14,643 nucleotides of DNA. It comes from Acidobacteriota bacterium. GTDB lineage: Bacteria; Acidobacteriota; Terriglobia; UBA7540. Of this stretch, positions 1 to 8,099 are shown in pieces. Position 1 is the stretch's first letter, and each line of letters starts with the position of its first letter. Made by a program: the position numbers and the translations under genes. The stretch lies in assembly GCA_021828225.1 (NCBI GenBank), contig JAKASH010000021.1, positions 1 through 14,643 on the forward strand. The letters run 5' to 3'. Under the pieces are notes generated by a model. That model saw only the letters and a list, made by a program, of their open reading frames with translations. It had not been told where the DNA came from and ran no database searches.

Positions 1-34
1 ATCGGCAGAATCAATTGCGGTAGGCTTTCTTCCA

Positions 35-108
35 TCGTTCACCCTCCGGGTGTGCGTCAAAGATTTTCAGCAAAATCTCTATACCACACATTCCGCGAGG
101 GTGAACGA
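35..108. repeat. nested imperfect palindrome (REP/MITE-like or structured RNA)
   Basis: Three nested inverted-repeat arms share one centre. The outer arms are a perfect 12-base pair, TCGTTCACCCTC (35-46) and GAGGGTGAACGA (97-108). The middle arms are GTGTG (50-54) and CACAC (85-89). The inner arms are AGATTTT (61-67) and AAAATCT (72-78) around a CAGC loop. Small internal loops separate the arms, giving a 74-base cruciform or stem-loop with 24 base pairs. It could be a repetitive extragenic palindrome, a miniature transposable element, or a 3' RNA structure of the LysE-type transcript. Only one copy is visible here, so 'repeat' refers to the inverted repeat itself. Confidence 0.7.
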
Positions 109-125
109 CCTTTCTGCCCCTCTCG

Positions 126-150
126 CCCCTAATCATTCGCGATTCTGGGG
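126..150. other. short hairpin between LysE-type gene and palindrome
   Basis: Two stacked stems are present: CCCC (126-129) with GGGG (147-150), and AATC (131-134) with GATT (141-144), closing a six-base loop. There are small bulges and no following T tract. It could protect the 3' end of the LysE-type transcript or be chance. Confidence 0.3.
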
Positions 151-186
151 TCGCACTGAACCAACGACAAACATGTAGAAAGTTGC

Positions 187-801
187 CTAACCTACGAAGT
201 ATGCACGCACAATGTACAAGGCACCCAGAATGACGAGGAGTGTGTTTGCAACCACAAACAAGTACTGTCTGAAACGCTTGTGAGCCCCTGCCCCCCAGGC
301 CATCAGCCAAACGGACAAGAAAGCGGCGCCGTAGTAACCCACCAGGCTGCCCACAAAGAAGGGCAGCACGCGCCAGTAACCTTCCACGCGACCCTCGGCG
401 ATAATAGGGCCGGCGATTGTCAGCCAATAAACCCAGGTTCCTGGAGCAGTGACCTCCACCAGGGTCGCGAGCATCAAACTTCCGTAAGTCAATTTCCAGG
501 AGTATTCCTTCTTCTCCGGACTCTTTCGGGGGTGTGCCCAAAACAGGTACGCTCCAAAACCAATCAGTGCTGTGCCGCCGGCGTAGGCGGTGTAGTGGGC
601 GATGCCGGGCGGGATTAGCTGGTAAAAGAAATAGGTGATCAGGAGAAAGACTGCGTCGACCGCAACCGGAGGCCCAACAAGAACCCAGGCGGCATGCATC
701 CAGCGCTGCAGAGTCATCTGGGTCAGCGCAATAAAGTGCAAAGGACTCGGGACTAAGCCCCCCACAGCACCCATCCCGAATCCCAACAGGAACAGTTCCA
801 T
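187..801 (-). CDS. LysE/RhtB-type membrane exporter
   Basis: This 204-residue, strongly hydrophobic protein fits the LysE/RhtB transporter superfamily, inner-membrane exporters of amino acids and related small solutes. About six membrane segments can be read, near residues 3-25, 38-60, 68-89, 108-135, 145-170 and 178-200. A charged cytoplasmic loop (HPRKSPEKKEY) lies around residues 90-100. The N-terminal G-x-x-x-P-x-P region, usually PGP in this superfamily, reads VPSP at 17-20, and a second small-residue patch (EVTAPGTW) lies at 116-123. The ATG start at 799-801 has only a weak upstream GAGA. The gene is divergent from the glycosyltransferase across about 150 bases. The substrate cannot be predicted, and family membership is inferred from size and topology rather than a diagnostic motif. 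Confidence 0.7.
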   Translation of the reverse strand: MELFLLGFGMGAVGGLVPSPLHFIALTQMTLQRWMHAAWVLVGPPVAVDAVFLLITYFFYQLIPPGIAHYTAYAGGTALIGFGAYLFWAHPRKSPEKKEYSWKLTYGSLMLATLVEVTAPGTWVYWLTIAGPIIAEGRVEGYWRVLPFFVGSLVGYYGAAFLSVWLMAWGAGAHKRFRQYLFVVANTLLVILGALYIVRAYFVG

Positions 802-902
802 GTCAATCTCACAATGCCACTATCGGTGCGCAATCAGGATACAAGAGCGAGACCGCGAAACGATCTTCTCCAACTATCCTTTCAGCATCACTGCGACTTC
901 AC

Positions 903-908
903 TACAAT
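903..908 (+). promoter_or_regulatory. possible -10 box for the glycosyltransferase gene
   Basis: TACAAT matches the TATAAT consensus at 5 of 6 positions and lies about 40 bases before the GTG start. The matching -35 region (TTTCAG at 880-885) is poor, so this is only a candidate. Confidence 0.25.
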
Positions 909-949
909 AAAAAATTCCGAAAGCGCGAACCGGAGGTTGATCGAACCGC

Positions 950-2062
950 GTGAGGCAAGCCGAAATCCTGATCCTGACAGTTCCCCACGGGACTGCACAT
1001 GAACGATTGGGCCGCACGCTCAAGAAAACTCTTGAGAAAATCCGGCCGGAAGTTACGATAGAGGCCGTCAACGCCCTCAATTATTGCAGCAGGTGGTTTC
1101 GTACCTATTACAACTCCTACCTGCTTCCGCTCAAATACTGGCCAGGACTCTGGGAGTGGATCGAAGGCCACCAGCACGCCCACACCGCCACAGGCCCGGG
1201 CTGGCTTTACCGGCAGGCAGCAAAGCCGCTTGCCCGGCTGATCCGTGCTACCCAGCCAGAGATCGTCATCGCCACTGAAGTCGGCCTATGCGAACTGGCT
1301 GCGCTGATTAAACGACATGAGCTATTGGACTTCCGCCTGGTAGCCGTTCCAACCGGCATTGACACGGATCGTCCCTGGGTTCAGTCCGAAGTCGACCTGT
1401 ACGTGGTTGAGCCTGACCAAGTGGCTCCATTTCTGCAAGCCCAAGGAATTCCTCATTCAAAAATCCTTGCTTGCGGCGTTCCGGTAGATCCTGTTTTTGA
1501 ATCGCTGCCGACCCGCGCCGTAGCCCGCCAACAGCTCGGTCTGATGCCCAATGTCCCTGTACTCTTGATTCTTTTCGGAGGGAGTGGCATCGGAAAACCC
1601 TCTCGCATGATCGCAGGGCTAAAGAACGTCCCCATGCGTTTCCAAACAGTCTGGATCGCCGGACGAAACGCGAGCCTCCGGCAGCAACTCGAACGTCACC
1701 TCGCCGGCCAGCAAAATTCTCGCATCTTGGGTTGGACAGACCATATGCATGAGTGGATGGCAGCGTCAGACCTGCTGCTTGGGAAGCCTGGAAGTGGCAC
1801 CGTTCTCGAAGCCATCAACTCAGGCTTACCCATTCTGGCCTTTGATCCTCTGCCAGGAATTGAGCGCCGCACCTGCGACTCGATTGAAAAATGGCAGATT
1901 GGTTGCTGGATAAGACGCCAGGAGCAGCTTGCGGAAGTAATGGACGACTTCTTGATCCACCCCGAAAAGCTCCAACGACTTCGTGCGAATGCACTCAACA
2001 TGGCTCGTCCGCGGGCGGCCCAGCATGCCGCTCAGGCTATTCTCGATCTACTTTCCCGTTGA
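950..2062 (+). CDS. MGDG-synthase/UgtP-like glycosyltransferase (GT28)
   Basis: This 370-residue protein has the two-lobe GT-B layout of the monogalactosyldiacylglycerol synthase / processive diacylglycerol glucosyltransferase family, which moves a sugar from a nucleotide sugar onto a lipid at the membrane. The N-terminal lobe (about 4-75) has the family pattern: a hydrophobic strand, a His-containing loop (VPHGTAHERL, 11-20), then the Leu/Trp-rich helix region. A linker strand resembles the family's VTGIPVDPxF (here CGVPVDPVFE, 175-184). The C-terminal lobe has FGGSG (209-213), GWTDHMHEWMAASDLLLGKP (261-280), GSGTVLEAI (281-289) and DPLPGIERR (299-307), corresponding to the usual KxGGxTxxEA and PGQExxN nucleotide-sugar motifs. 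The start is GTG, with GGAGG at 932-936 about 13 bases upstream. Donor and acceptor cannot be read from sequence. Glycolipid synthesis is the best guess. Confidence 0.8.
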   Translation: MRQAEILILTVPHGTAHERLGRTLKKTLEKIRPEVTIEAVNALNYCSRWFRTYYNSYLLPLKYWPGLWEWIEGHQHAHTATGPGWLYRQAAKPLARLIRATQPEIVIATEVGLCELAALIKRHELLDFRLVAVPTGIDTDRPWVQSEVDLYVVEPDQVAPFLQAQGIPHSKILACGVPVDPVFESLPTRAVARQQLGLMPNVPVLLILFGGSGIGKPSRMIAGLKNVPMRFQTVWIAGRNASLRQQLERHLAGQQNSRILGWTDHMHEWMAASDLLLGKPGSGTVLEAINSGLPILAFDPLPGIERRTCDSIEKWQIGCWIRRQEQLAEVMDDFLIHPEKLQRLRANALNMARPRAAQHAAQAILDLLSR

Positions 2063-2085
2063 ACCGGGCTGGTGAAAACTGTAGA

Positions 2086-2111
2086 ACCTTCACATCAAAG
2101 CATGCGAAGGT
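2086..2111. other. hairpin between convergent genes
   Basis: ACCTTC (2086-2091) pairs with GAAGGT (2106-2111), and after one mismatch CAT pairs with ATG, around a six-base loop. It sits in the 57-base gap between the convergent glycosyltransferase and truB stops, where a bidirectional terminator would be expected. The T tract is missing (plus) or displaced and short (minus), so terminator function is doubtful. Confidence 0.35.
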
Positions 2112-2119
2112 CACAAACG

Positions 2120-3037
2120 TTAAACCAACACCAGGTCAGGATGATATATGCTTCCTGAAACGTGTCGCGCTACGGCGATAAGGCGGCGATCGGGGTTCAT
2201 GATCTTTAACAGAGAAACCGACTGAACACGTCCCGTCCCACGGCCAAATCGCTCCGTCTGCGCCAGTTCAAACTTATGCCCGTGCCGGACACTTTTTTCC
2301 TCCCTGCCGCGCACCACCAGTTCCGGGCAGTCCGGCAGGAGCGCTTCAAGGGGAACGATGCAACTTTCAAGCCTTTGCTCCCGGATGGCCTCCTCCAGTC
2401 CGTCGAGGGTCACCGCCCTGTCGAGAGTAAACTCCGCCACGGTCGTGCGCCGCAGGCCCGCCAGATGCGCTCCGCAGCCAAGCCTTTGCCCGATGTCGTG
2501 CGCGAGTGAGCGGACGTACGTCCCGCCGGAACATTCCACCGCAAAGCTGGCGCGTATTCCATCGAAAGACAGCAATTCCAAGGCATAGACTTCCACTTCC
2601 ACTGGCGTCAGTTGCACCGGTTTATTCTGGCGCGCCAATTCGTAGGCGCGCGTCCCTCCGATACGCTTAGCCGAATACGGAGGTGGCGTCTGCATCAACC
2701 GTCCCGTAAATTCCCGGAAGAGTCTCTCAAGGTCGCCTACCTCCACAGAAACAGGAGCTGATTCAGATGTTGGCTTGCCCGTGCCATCATAGGTATCCGT
2801 GGAAAAACCGAACCGCATCGTGCCTTCATAGGCTTTTCGAGATTTCAGATAAAACTGAGCGAACCGAGTCGCCTTGCTCACGGAAAGCGGCAGAACACCA
2901 GTCGCGAACGGATCCAGGGTGCCAAAGTGCCCGATCTGCCGAATTCCCAGCAGTCGCCGCACGCGTGCCACCACATCATGCGAGGTCATGCCCGCCGGCT
3001 TATCGACAATCAAAACTCCGGATATTTCTGGATTCAT
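2120..3037 (-). CDS. truB: tRNA pseudouridine(55) synthase TruB
   Basis: TruB isomerises uridine 55 in the T-loop of almost all tRNAs to pseudouridine. Counting from the chosen ATG at 3035-3037 (305 residues), the N-terminal strand is SGVLIVDKPAGMTSHDVV. The catalytic motif GHFGTLDPFATGVLPL (36-51) carries the nucleophile Asp42. Further family motifs are PPPYSAKRIGGTRAYELAR (118-136) and CSGGTYVRSLAHDIG (169-183). A short C-terminal extension (about 228-305) occupies the PUA-like position. The reading frame is open to a start at 3070, but those 11 extra residues do not resemble TruB. No strong SD sits before either start, so the start is the least certain part. It is the last gene of the rimP operon, 60-odd bases after rbfA with this start. 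Confidence 0.95.
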   Translation of the reverse strand: MNPEISGVLIVDKPAGMTSHDVVARVRRLLGIRQIGHFGTLDPFATGVLPLSVSKATRFAQFYLKSRKAYEGTMRFGFSTDTYDGTGKPTSESAPVSVEVGDLERLFREFTGRLMQTPPPYSAKRIGGTRAYELARQNKPVQLTPVEVEVYALELLSFDGIRASFAVECSGGTYVRSLAHDIGQRLGCGAHLAGLRRTTVAEFTLDRAVTLDGLEEAIREQRLESCIVPLEALLPDCPELVVRGREEKSVRHGHKFELAQTERFGRGTGRVQSVSLLKIMNPDRRLIAVARHVSGSIYHPDLVLV

Positions 3038-3101
3038 GAAAGTGTTGACACCACGCCCAATGCAGCGCATCGGGCCAGGAGAACGCAGGCAGTCTCAGCG
3101 T

Positions 3102-3455
3102 TCACTGGTTTTTATTGGCCTTGTCAAGCAGGGATTCGATCCTGAGCACGTCTTCGGTGCTGTGATCCAGGACAAAAGTAAGTTCGGGAACACGCCGCAG
3201 CCTGAGACGATGGCTGAGCTCGTGCCGCAGATATCCTGCGGCAGACGACAGCCCTTCAAGCGTCCCTTCCTGGGCTTCTTTTTCGCCCAGCACAGAAACC
3301 CAAACGTGTGCAGACCGCAAGTCCGCAGTCAGACCAACATGGGTCACCGTCGCAAAACCGATTCGCGGATCTTTTAGTTCCAGCGTGATCATCTCAGCCA
3401 GTTCAGTACGGATTTGGTCCTGCAACCTCGCCTGGCGGCGTCCAGGGACGGTCAT
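3102..3455 (-). CDS. rbfA: 30S ribosome-binding factor RbfA
   Basis: RbfA binds immature 30S subunits near the 5' region of 16S rRNA and helps late maturation, especially in the cold. At 117 residues it has family length. The N-terminal helix and strand RRQARLQDQIRTELAEMITL lead into LKDPRIGFATVTHVGLTADL (27-46), the most conserved RbfA block. The single KH-like fold continues with AHVWVSVLG and the kinked helix SAAGYLRHELSHRLRLRRVPEL (71-92), ending in FVLDHSTEDVLRIESLL. The ATG at 3453-3455 is preceded by a purine-rich AAGGAAG stretch. It lies 30 bases after ylxP and before truB, the standard order. Confidence 0.96.
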   Translation of the reverse strand: MTVPGRRQARLQDQIRTELAEMITLELKDPRIGFATVTHVGLTADLRSAHVWVSVLGEKEAQEGTLEGLSSAAGYLRHELSHRLRLRRVPELTFVLDHSTEDVLRIESLLDKANKNQ

Positions 3456-3485
3456 AACGATTCTTCCTTCACCTGCAATCGTTTC

Positions 3486-3767
3486 TCAGAAAAAGTCAAT
3501 TTCGTGGTGGGCTACGTCATCTCCGAGAATCTTTTCGGATTCTCGCAGGACATCCCTAAGAACAGAATCCAGAAGCGACTGGCTGTCGGATATGGAAACA
3601 ACGCCAAGCGTCGCGTGCTGCCAGACATCACGGTGGTCCAGCTCCGCAACAGCCACGTTAAATCTCGACCGGAGGCGGTCGCGGATCTTGCGCAGAACCG
3701 CTCGCTTCTCTTTGAGTGAGTGTGCATGAGGCAGATAAATTTCAAGGGTAAGGAGGCCGACTGGCAT
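3486..3767 (-). CDS. ylxP: YlxP-like DUF503 family protein
   Basis: This 93-residue protein of the DUF503 / YlxP family is typically encoded between infB and rbfA. The family is recognised by the N-terminal strand followed by HSLKEKRAVLRKIRDRLRSRFNVAVAELD (here starting at residue 16) and the later block WQHATLGVVSISDSQSLLDSVLRDVL. Its biochemical role is not established. Its place in the operon and its small alpha/beta fold suggest a ribosome-associated or RNA-related job, which is inference. The ATG at 3765-3767 is preceded by GAGGTGAT, an SD-like site overlapping the infB stop region. The gap to infB is only 17 bases, which suggests translational coupling. Confidence 0.9.
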   Translation of the reverse strand: MPVGLLTLEIYLPHAHSLKEKRAVLRKIRDRLRSRFNVAVAELDHRDVWQHATLGVVSISDSQSLLDSVLRDVLRESEKILGDDVAHHEIDFF

Positions 3768-3784
3768 TCTGGCCTATCACCTCA

Positions 3785-6418
3785 TCAGGCTATGGCGGGC
3801 TCCATCACGCGCTCGACCGTATAAGCTTCGAGCACATCCCCAACTTTGATATCATTGAAGTTCTCGACAGAAATTCCGCATTCCATGCCGAGCTTGACTT
3901 CAGACACGTCTTCTTTGAAGCGTCGAACGGACCGGACACGGCCTTCATGGACCACGACATTGTCCCGCAGCACCCGGATCCTGGAATCCCGGGTCACCTT
4001 CCCTTCCTGCACATAACATCCGGCAATCGTGCCGACCTTGGAAATGCGGAAAGTATCGCGCACATCAGCCCGTCCCAGCGCAACCTCTTTGAAGACGGCT
4101 GAAAGAAGTCCGGACATAGCCTTCTTGATTTCTTCCACCACCTCGTAAATAACGGTGTGGAGACGGATGTCAACGTTCTCGAGCTGCGCCAGGTCATTGG
4201 CCTTACGTTCCGGCCTTACGTTGAAGCCTACAATCACGGCATTTGACGCCGAGGCCAACAAAACATCTGTTTCCGTAATGGCGCCGACACCGGCATGAAT
4301 GACCTTGGTTTTAACCCTTTCATTGCCCAACTTGCCTAGCGTGTCAGCAAGTACCTCGACGGACCCCTGAACGTCTGCCTTGATGATCAACGCAAGTTCT
4401 TTGACCTCACCCGCCGCCATCTGCTCGTGCAACTGCTCCAGCGTAAGCCGTGCGCTCTTGGCCAGAGCCGCTTCTCGAAGCTTGGTCTGTCGATGCGCAG
4501 CAATTTGCCGCGCCTTGGTCGTATCCTCAATGGCCTGCAGGCGGTCACCGGCCTGGGGGACATCTTCCAATCCCAGAATTTCCACCGGGGTACTCGGCGG
4601 AGCTTCGATAATCGGCTGTCCCCGATCATTAAACATGGCTCGCACTTTTCCGTAAATGGCGCCAACAATAAACGAGTCCCCGACGCGCAGGGTTCCGTTC
4701 TGCACAATAATCGTGGCGACCGGGCCACGACCTTTGTCCAGCTTCGCTTCCAGAACCGTTCCTGAAGCCAGACGGCCGGGATTGGCCTTCAGCGCCTGCA
4801 TATCGGCCACCAGCAGAATCATCTCAAGCAGAAGGTCCAGGTTTTTCCGCTGCTTCGCAGAAACCTCCACCAACACCGTGTCCCCACCCCAGTCCTCCGG
4901 CGCAAGGCCGCGGTCAGCCAGTTGCTTCTTCACTCGCTCAGGCATGGCATCCGGCTTATCGATCTTGTTGATGGCCACCACGATGGGAACTTGGGCAGCG
5001 CGGGCGTGGTTAATGGCTTCAAGAGTCTGCGGCATCACGCCATCATCCGCAGCGACCACCAGTACCACAACGTCCGTGACTTTGGCGCCGCGGGCACGCA
5101 TCAGAGTGAAAGCTTCGTGGCCGGGGGTGTCCAGAAAAACGACCTTTCTGTCTCGCGTTTCAACCTCGTAAGCGCCGATGTGCTGCGTGATGCCTCCGGC
5201 CTCACCGGCAGCAACTTTTGTTTCGCGGATGGCGTCAAGCAAAGAAGTCTTACCGTGATCAACATGCCCCATCACCGTGACCACAGGAGCACGAGACAGC
5301 AGGTCCTCCTTGCGATCCGTCTCTTCGCTTTCCCGAAAGACTTCGTCTTCGAAGCTGATGATTTTTGTTTCTGCTCCAAATGCACGCGCCATCTCAGAAG
5401 CGGTTTCGCTATCCAGCGTCTGGTTGATCGTTGCAAAGATCCCCTTCTCCAGCAACTTCTTCATGACGTCCTTCGCCCGAACTTCCAGCTTTTCAGAAAG
5501 TTCCTTAATACTGACTCCTTCTGTGATCGTGATCGTGCGGGTAACCCGAACCTCTTCAGGAACTGCAGGATGCGGAGGTGGCACCGGATGGCGCTCCGCC
5601 TTGGGAACCACAATGTGTCTGGGCGTCTTAGGCTTAGCCGCCCCCACGGCACCTGCGGGAGGCCGAGCGGTTGGATGCATTGGGCGCGGCTCACCCGGCC
5701 GTCGGAAAACATGCGGGCGCGTCGGCACAGCCTTCGGCAGTCCCGCAGCAGCGTAGATGGGCTGCTTCGAGGCTGGCAACTTCGAAGTCCTGGCAACCTT
5801 GCTGGTCTTGGACTCTGCAGCAGGTGCCACAGGCTCGGGCGTTTTACTGGGAATTGTTTGTACAGGTAAGGACACAGGTTTAACCTTCTGGGCGACTGTT
5901 TCAGGGACTTTGGCAACCGGCCGGGCAGGTTCTGGTCGCACAGTAACCTGCGGGGAAGGACGCACGACGACATGCTGCCGAGTTGTGACGGGCTCCGCCG
6001 GCGCATGCGATATGACCGGTGCGGCGGGTTCCTTGGCAGGATGCACTGGGGCGCGTGGTGCCACTGTTTTTCGTGCTGCCGCCTTGATTTCAGCAATCGA
6101 TCTTGTAAATGACTGGCGAGACAGGTGGACTTCCGGCTGCTTTGCAGGCTCTTCGGGGACAACCGCAGGTGAAGGTTCGATTCCTGGGGAAGCTGGCTCT
6201 TCTTCGACGGGTGCGGCCTCGATAGGCACACGGATTGCAGGCTCTGCGCCGGCTTTTTCACCGCGAAAGTGTGCCCGCACCTTATCCGCCGATTCATCAT
6301 CGAGCGAACTTGAGTGCGACTTCTTTTCCGTGATGCCAAGCTCGGGCAGACAGTCCAGGATCGCCCGGCTTTTCACCTCAAGTTCTCGTGCCAGCTCGTT
6401 GATTCGGATACTACCCAT
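3785..6418 (-). CDS. infB: translation initiation factor IF-2
   Basis: IF-2 is the GTPase that delivers initiator fMet-tRNA to the 30S subunit and promotes subunit joining. The 877 residues show the expected order. An IF2_N module (about 4-52) comes first. A long Pro/Ala/Lys-rich linker (about 55-290) follows. A second IF2_N module ([15 protein letters not shown] onward, about 299-357) precedes the G domain, with G1 GHVDHGKT (384-391), G3 DTPGH (430-434), G4 NKID (484-487) and G5 SAK (520-522). Domains II and III and a C-terminal tRNA-binding domain end in the conserved [18 protein letters not shown] block. The ATG at 6416-6418 has an AGAGGTG SD just upstream. A 38-base stem-loop lies in the gap after nusA. 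The usual rnpM and rplGB genes are absent from that gap. Confidence 0.97.
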   Translation of the reverse strand: MGSIRINELARELEVKSRAILDCLPELGITEKKSHSSSLDDESADKVRAHFRGEKAGAEPAIRVPIEAAPVEEEPASPGIEPSPAVVPEEPAKQPEVHLSRQSFTRSIAEIKAAARKTVAPRAPVHPAKEPAAPVISHAPAEPVTTRQHVVVRPSPQVTVRPEPARPVAKVPETVAQKVKPVSLPVQTIPSKTPEPVAPAAESKTSKVARTSKLPASKQPIYAAAGLPKAVPTRPHVFRRPGEPRPMHPTARPPAGAVGAAKPKTPRHIVVPKAERHPVPPPHPAVPEEVRVTRTITITEGVSIKELSEKLEVRAKDVMKKLLEKGIFATINQTLDSETASEMARAFGAETKIISFEDEVFRESEETDRKEDLLSRAPVVTVMGHVDHGKTSLLDAIRETKVAAGEAGGITQHIGAYEVETRDRKVVFLDTPGHEAFTLMRARGAKVTDVVVLVVAADDGVMPQTLEAINHARAAQVPIVVAINKIDKPDAMPERVKKQLADRGLAPEDWGGDTVLVEVSAKQRKNLDLLLEMILLVADMQALKANPGRLASGTVLEAKLDKGRGPVATIIVQNGTLRVGDSFIVGAIYGKVRAMFNDRGQPIIEAPPSTPVEILGLEDVPQAGDRLQAIEDTTKARQIAAHRQTKLREAALAKSARLTLEQLHEQMAAGEVKELALIIKADVQGSVEVLADTLGKLGNERVKTKVIHAGVGAITETDVLLASASNAVIVGFNVRPERKANDLAQLENVDIRLHTVIYEVVEEIKKAMSGLLSAVFKEVALGRADVRDTFRISKVGTIAGCYVQEGKVTRDSRIRVLRDNVVVHEGRVRSVRRFKEDVSEVKLGMECGISVENFNDIKVGDVLEAYTVERVMEPAIA

Positions 6419-6445
6419 TTCACCTCTTTCCCAGAATCTGTCAGC

Positions 6446-6483
6446 TATCGCTTGGGAGCTTTTCGCGGGCTCCCGGAGCGATA
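6446..6483. promoter_or_regulatory. strong stem-loop in the nusA-infB gap
   Basis: TATCGCT (6446-6452) pairs perfectly with AGCGATA (6477-6483), and inside it GGGAGC (6454-6459) pairs with GCTCCC (6469-6474). One base (6453) and two bases (6475-6476) bulge between the stems, and the loop is nine bases. It starts 12 bases after the nusA stop and ends close to the infB SD. On the minus (operon) strand no T tract follows, so it is not a standard terminator. An RNase III or processing site, a stability element or an infB translation regulator would fit. Confidence 0.6.
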
Positions 6484-6494
6484 CATCGCAAATA

Positions 6495-8015
6495 CTAGCC
6501 TTTTTCCTCCGTAGCTCCTTCTATTTTTCCCTCTTCAGCAGTCTCGCCAAGCTCGCTTCTCTCGTCTTCCACAGTCTCAGGGCCAACTGAAGCCTCCTCG
6601 GCTGCTTCCGCCTCTTCGGCAGCAGGCGGCTCACATTCCTCTTCAGCCAGCGCACTCGATTCGGCAGTTTCCGCCTCTACGGCCACTGGCGATTCTTCAG
6701 CCTCAAGTGCCGCGGCCTCCTCGACGACTTCAGCCTCCTCAGTGGTTTCCTGGCCCTTTTCGAAGTAGTCGGTTACCACGCGCCGGATTCGATCAATCGT
6801 CTTATCACCGATACCCTGGATCTGCATCAGATCTTCTGGAGTCATTTGGGCCAACTGCTCGACGGTCTCGATACCGGCATTGTGTAGTCTGTCCAGAGTC
6901 TTATCGCCCAAGGCCGTCAGGTTCGAAATGGCTGCACCGCGCAATGCCATGGCCGCCATCTGGGATTCGATCTCCTGCCTTTTCTCCTCTTCGCTTTTGA
7001 TGTCGATCTGCCAGGCCAGCAGCTTGGCAGCCAAACGAACGTTCTGCCCCTTTTTCCCGATAGCCAGAGAAAGCTGCGAGTCGTCAACAATAACTTCCAG
7101 ATGCCTTTGCTCGACATCAAGCACCGAGACATGATTGATCTTGGCAGGGCTCAGCGCATTAGCGGCAAAAACCACAGGGTCTTCGTTGTATTCGATGATG
7201 TCTATCTTTTCCCCGCGCAGTTCGCGAATCACCGACTGCACGCGCATGCCTTTCATTCCAACGCACGCTCCCACGCAGTCCACGTCAGGGTCTCGGGAGT
7301 ACACAGCAACCTTAGTTCGCTCGCCTGCTTCGCGAGCGATGGCTTTGATCACAACAGTGCCGTCGTAGATTTCCGGCACTTCCATCTCAAAGAGTTTTCG
7401 CACTAGGGTGGAATCGGCTCGCGACGCAATCACCTGCGGGCCGCGGGCAGCACGATCCACGAGGGTAATCACCGCGCGCACCCGGTCGCCAATCTGGTAA
7501 GTCTCAAGTTTCGACTGCTCCCGTCGTGGCATGCGGGCTTCAGTCCGCCCAAGGTCCAGAATGACATCCGGGCCTTCCATGCGCTTAACGGTACAGTTGA
7601 CCAGTTCGCCAATTCGCTGGCTGTATTCCGCGTAAACCGTATCCCGCTCAGCTTCACGGACCTTTTGAAAAATCACCTGCTTCGCCGTCTGCGCCGCAAT
7701 GCGGCCGAGAACATCCGTGGCCTTGGGGATTCTCACATCTGTCTCGACAGCAGCCTCCGGATCGATCTTGCGAGCTTCGAGCAGCGAGATTTCGTGGTCG
7801 GGATCGACAACTTCATCGACCACCTTCTTGATCGCATAGACTTCCACATGGCCGGATTCCTTATTGAAACGGGATTCCAAATCCTCCGCGCTTTTGTAGT
7901 ACTTCCGGGTTGCTACCAGAACGGCATCTTCCACGGCCGCAATTACAATTTGAGGGTCGATACCCTTTTCCCGGCTCAATTGGTCAATCGTTTGATAGAG
8001 AAGACTGGTCGTCAC
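6495..8015 (-). CDS. nusA: transcription termination/antitermination factor NusA
   Basis: NusA binds RNA polymerase and nascent RNA, stimulates pausing and intrinsic termination, and takes part in antitermination. Its 506 residues contain an N-terminal polymerase-binding domain (about 1-125) and an S1 domain (about 134-200). KH1 has GACVGMKGMRVQ (249-260) followed by ELRGEKIDIIEY, and KH2 has LAIGKKGQNVRLAAKLL (317-333). A helix-hairpin-helix module (about 357-415, with LQIQGIGDKT-like turns) follows, then an 80-odd residue Glu/Ala-rich acidic tail (about 424-506). The start is GTG at 8013-8015, fixed by an excellent SD, GGAGG, at 8022-8026. It follows rimP by 84 bases, as in most bacteria. 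The acidic tail stands where some bacteria have acidic repeats. Confidence 0.97.
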   Translation of the reverse strand: MTTSLLYQTIDQLSREKGIDPQIVIAAVEDAVLVATRKYYKSAEDLESRFNKESGHVEVYAIKKVVDEVVDPDHEISLLEARKIDPEAAVETDVRIPKATDVLGRIAAQTAKQVIFQKVREAERDTVYAEYSQRIGELVNCTVKRMEGPDVILDLGRTEARMPRREQSKLETYQIGDRVRAVITLVDRAARGPQVIASRADSTLVRKLFEMEVPEIYDGTVVIKAIAREAGERTKVAVYSRDPDVDCVGACVGMKGMRVQSVIRELRGEKIDIIEYNEDPVVFAANALSPAKINHVSVLDVEQRHLEVIVDDSQLSLAIGKKGQNVRLAAKLLAWQIDIKSEEEKRQEIESQMAAMALRGAAISNLTALGDKTLDRLHNAGIETVEQLAQMTPEDLMQIQGIGDKTIDRIRRVVTDYFEKGQETTEEAEVVEEAAALEAEESPVAVEAETAESSALAEEECEPPAAEEAEAAEEASVGPETVEDERSELGETAEEGKIEGATEEKG

Positions 8016-8021
8016 AATTTT

Positions 8022-8026
8022 CCTCC
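8022..8026 (-). promoter_or_regulatory. Shine-Dalgarno site of nusA
   Basis: GGAGG on the minus strand lies six bases before the GTG codon at 8013-8015. It is among the clearest ribosome-binding sites in the window and supports GTG as the nusA start. Confidence 0.8.
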
Positions 8027-8099
8027 AGCTTGCTTATCCCGGACCAGCCAGACATCCGGCCTGGGCACAATCGAGCCGCTAAAGCAACTCATTCCCCGG

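Larger units (their letters stand above)
1..186. other. gene-free tail downstream of the LysE-type gene
   Basis: No convincing coding sequence was found here. The stretch lies downstream of the leftward LysE-type gene, whose TAG stop is at 187-189. It contains two inverted-repeat structures, listed separately (35-108 and 126-150). Neither is followed by a T tract on either strand, so neither is a textbook intrinsic terminator. A minus-strand reading frame stays open from the LysE region to position 11, but it is out of frame with the real gene and has no recognisable protein character. Confidence 0.6.

Noticed and set aside
11..541. 176-codon minus-strand open frame covering the left edge
   Set aside because: It overlaps the membrane-protein gene in another frame, and its residues lack family or domain character. 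It is open by chance in GC-rich DNA.
4922..6590. Long plus-strand open frames opposite infB (315, 277 and 159 codons) and a 292-codon minus-strand frame (5461-6339)
   Set aside because: They lie over the Pro/Ala-rich IF-2 linker and G domain, where codon bias keeps other frames open. IF-2 is unmistakable in its own frame.
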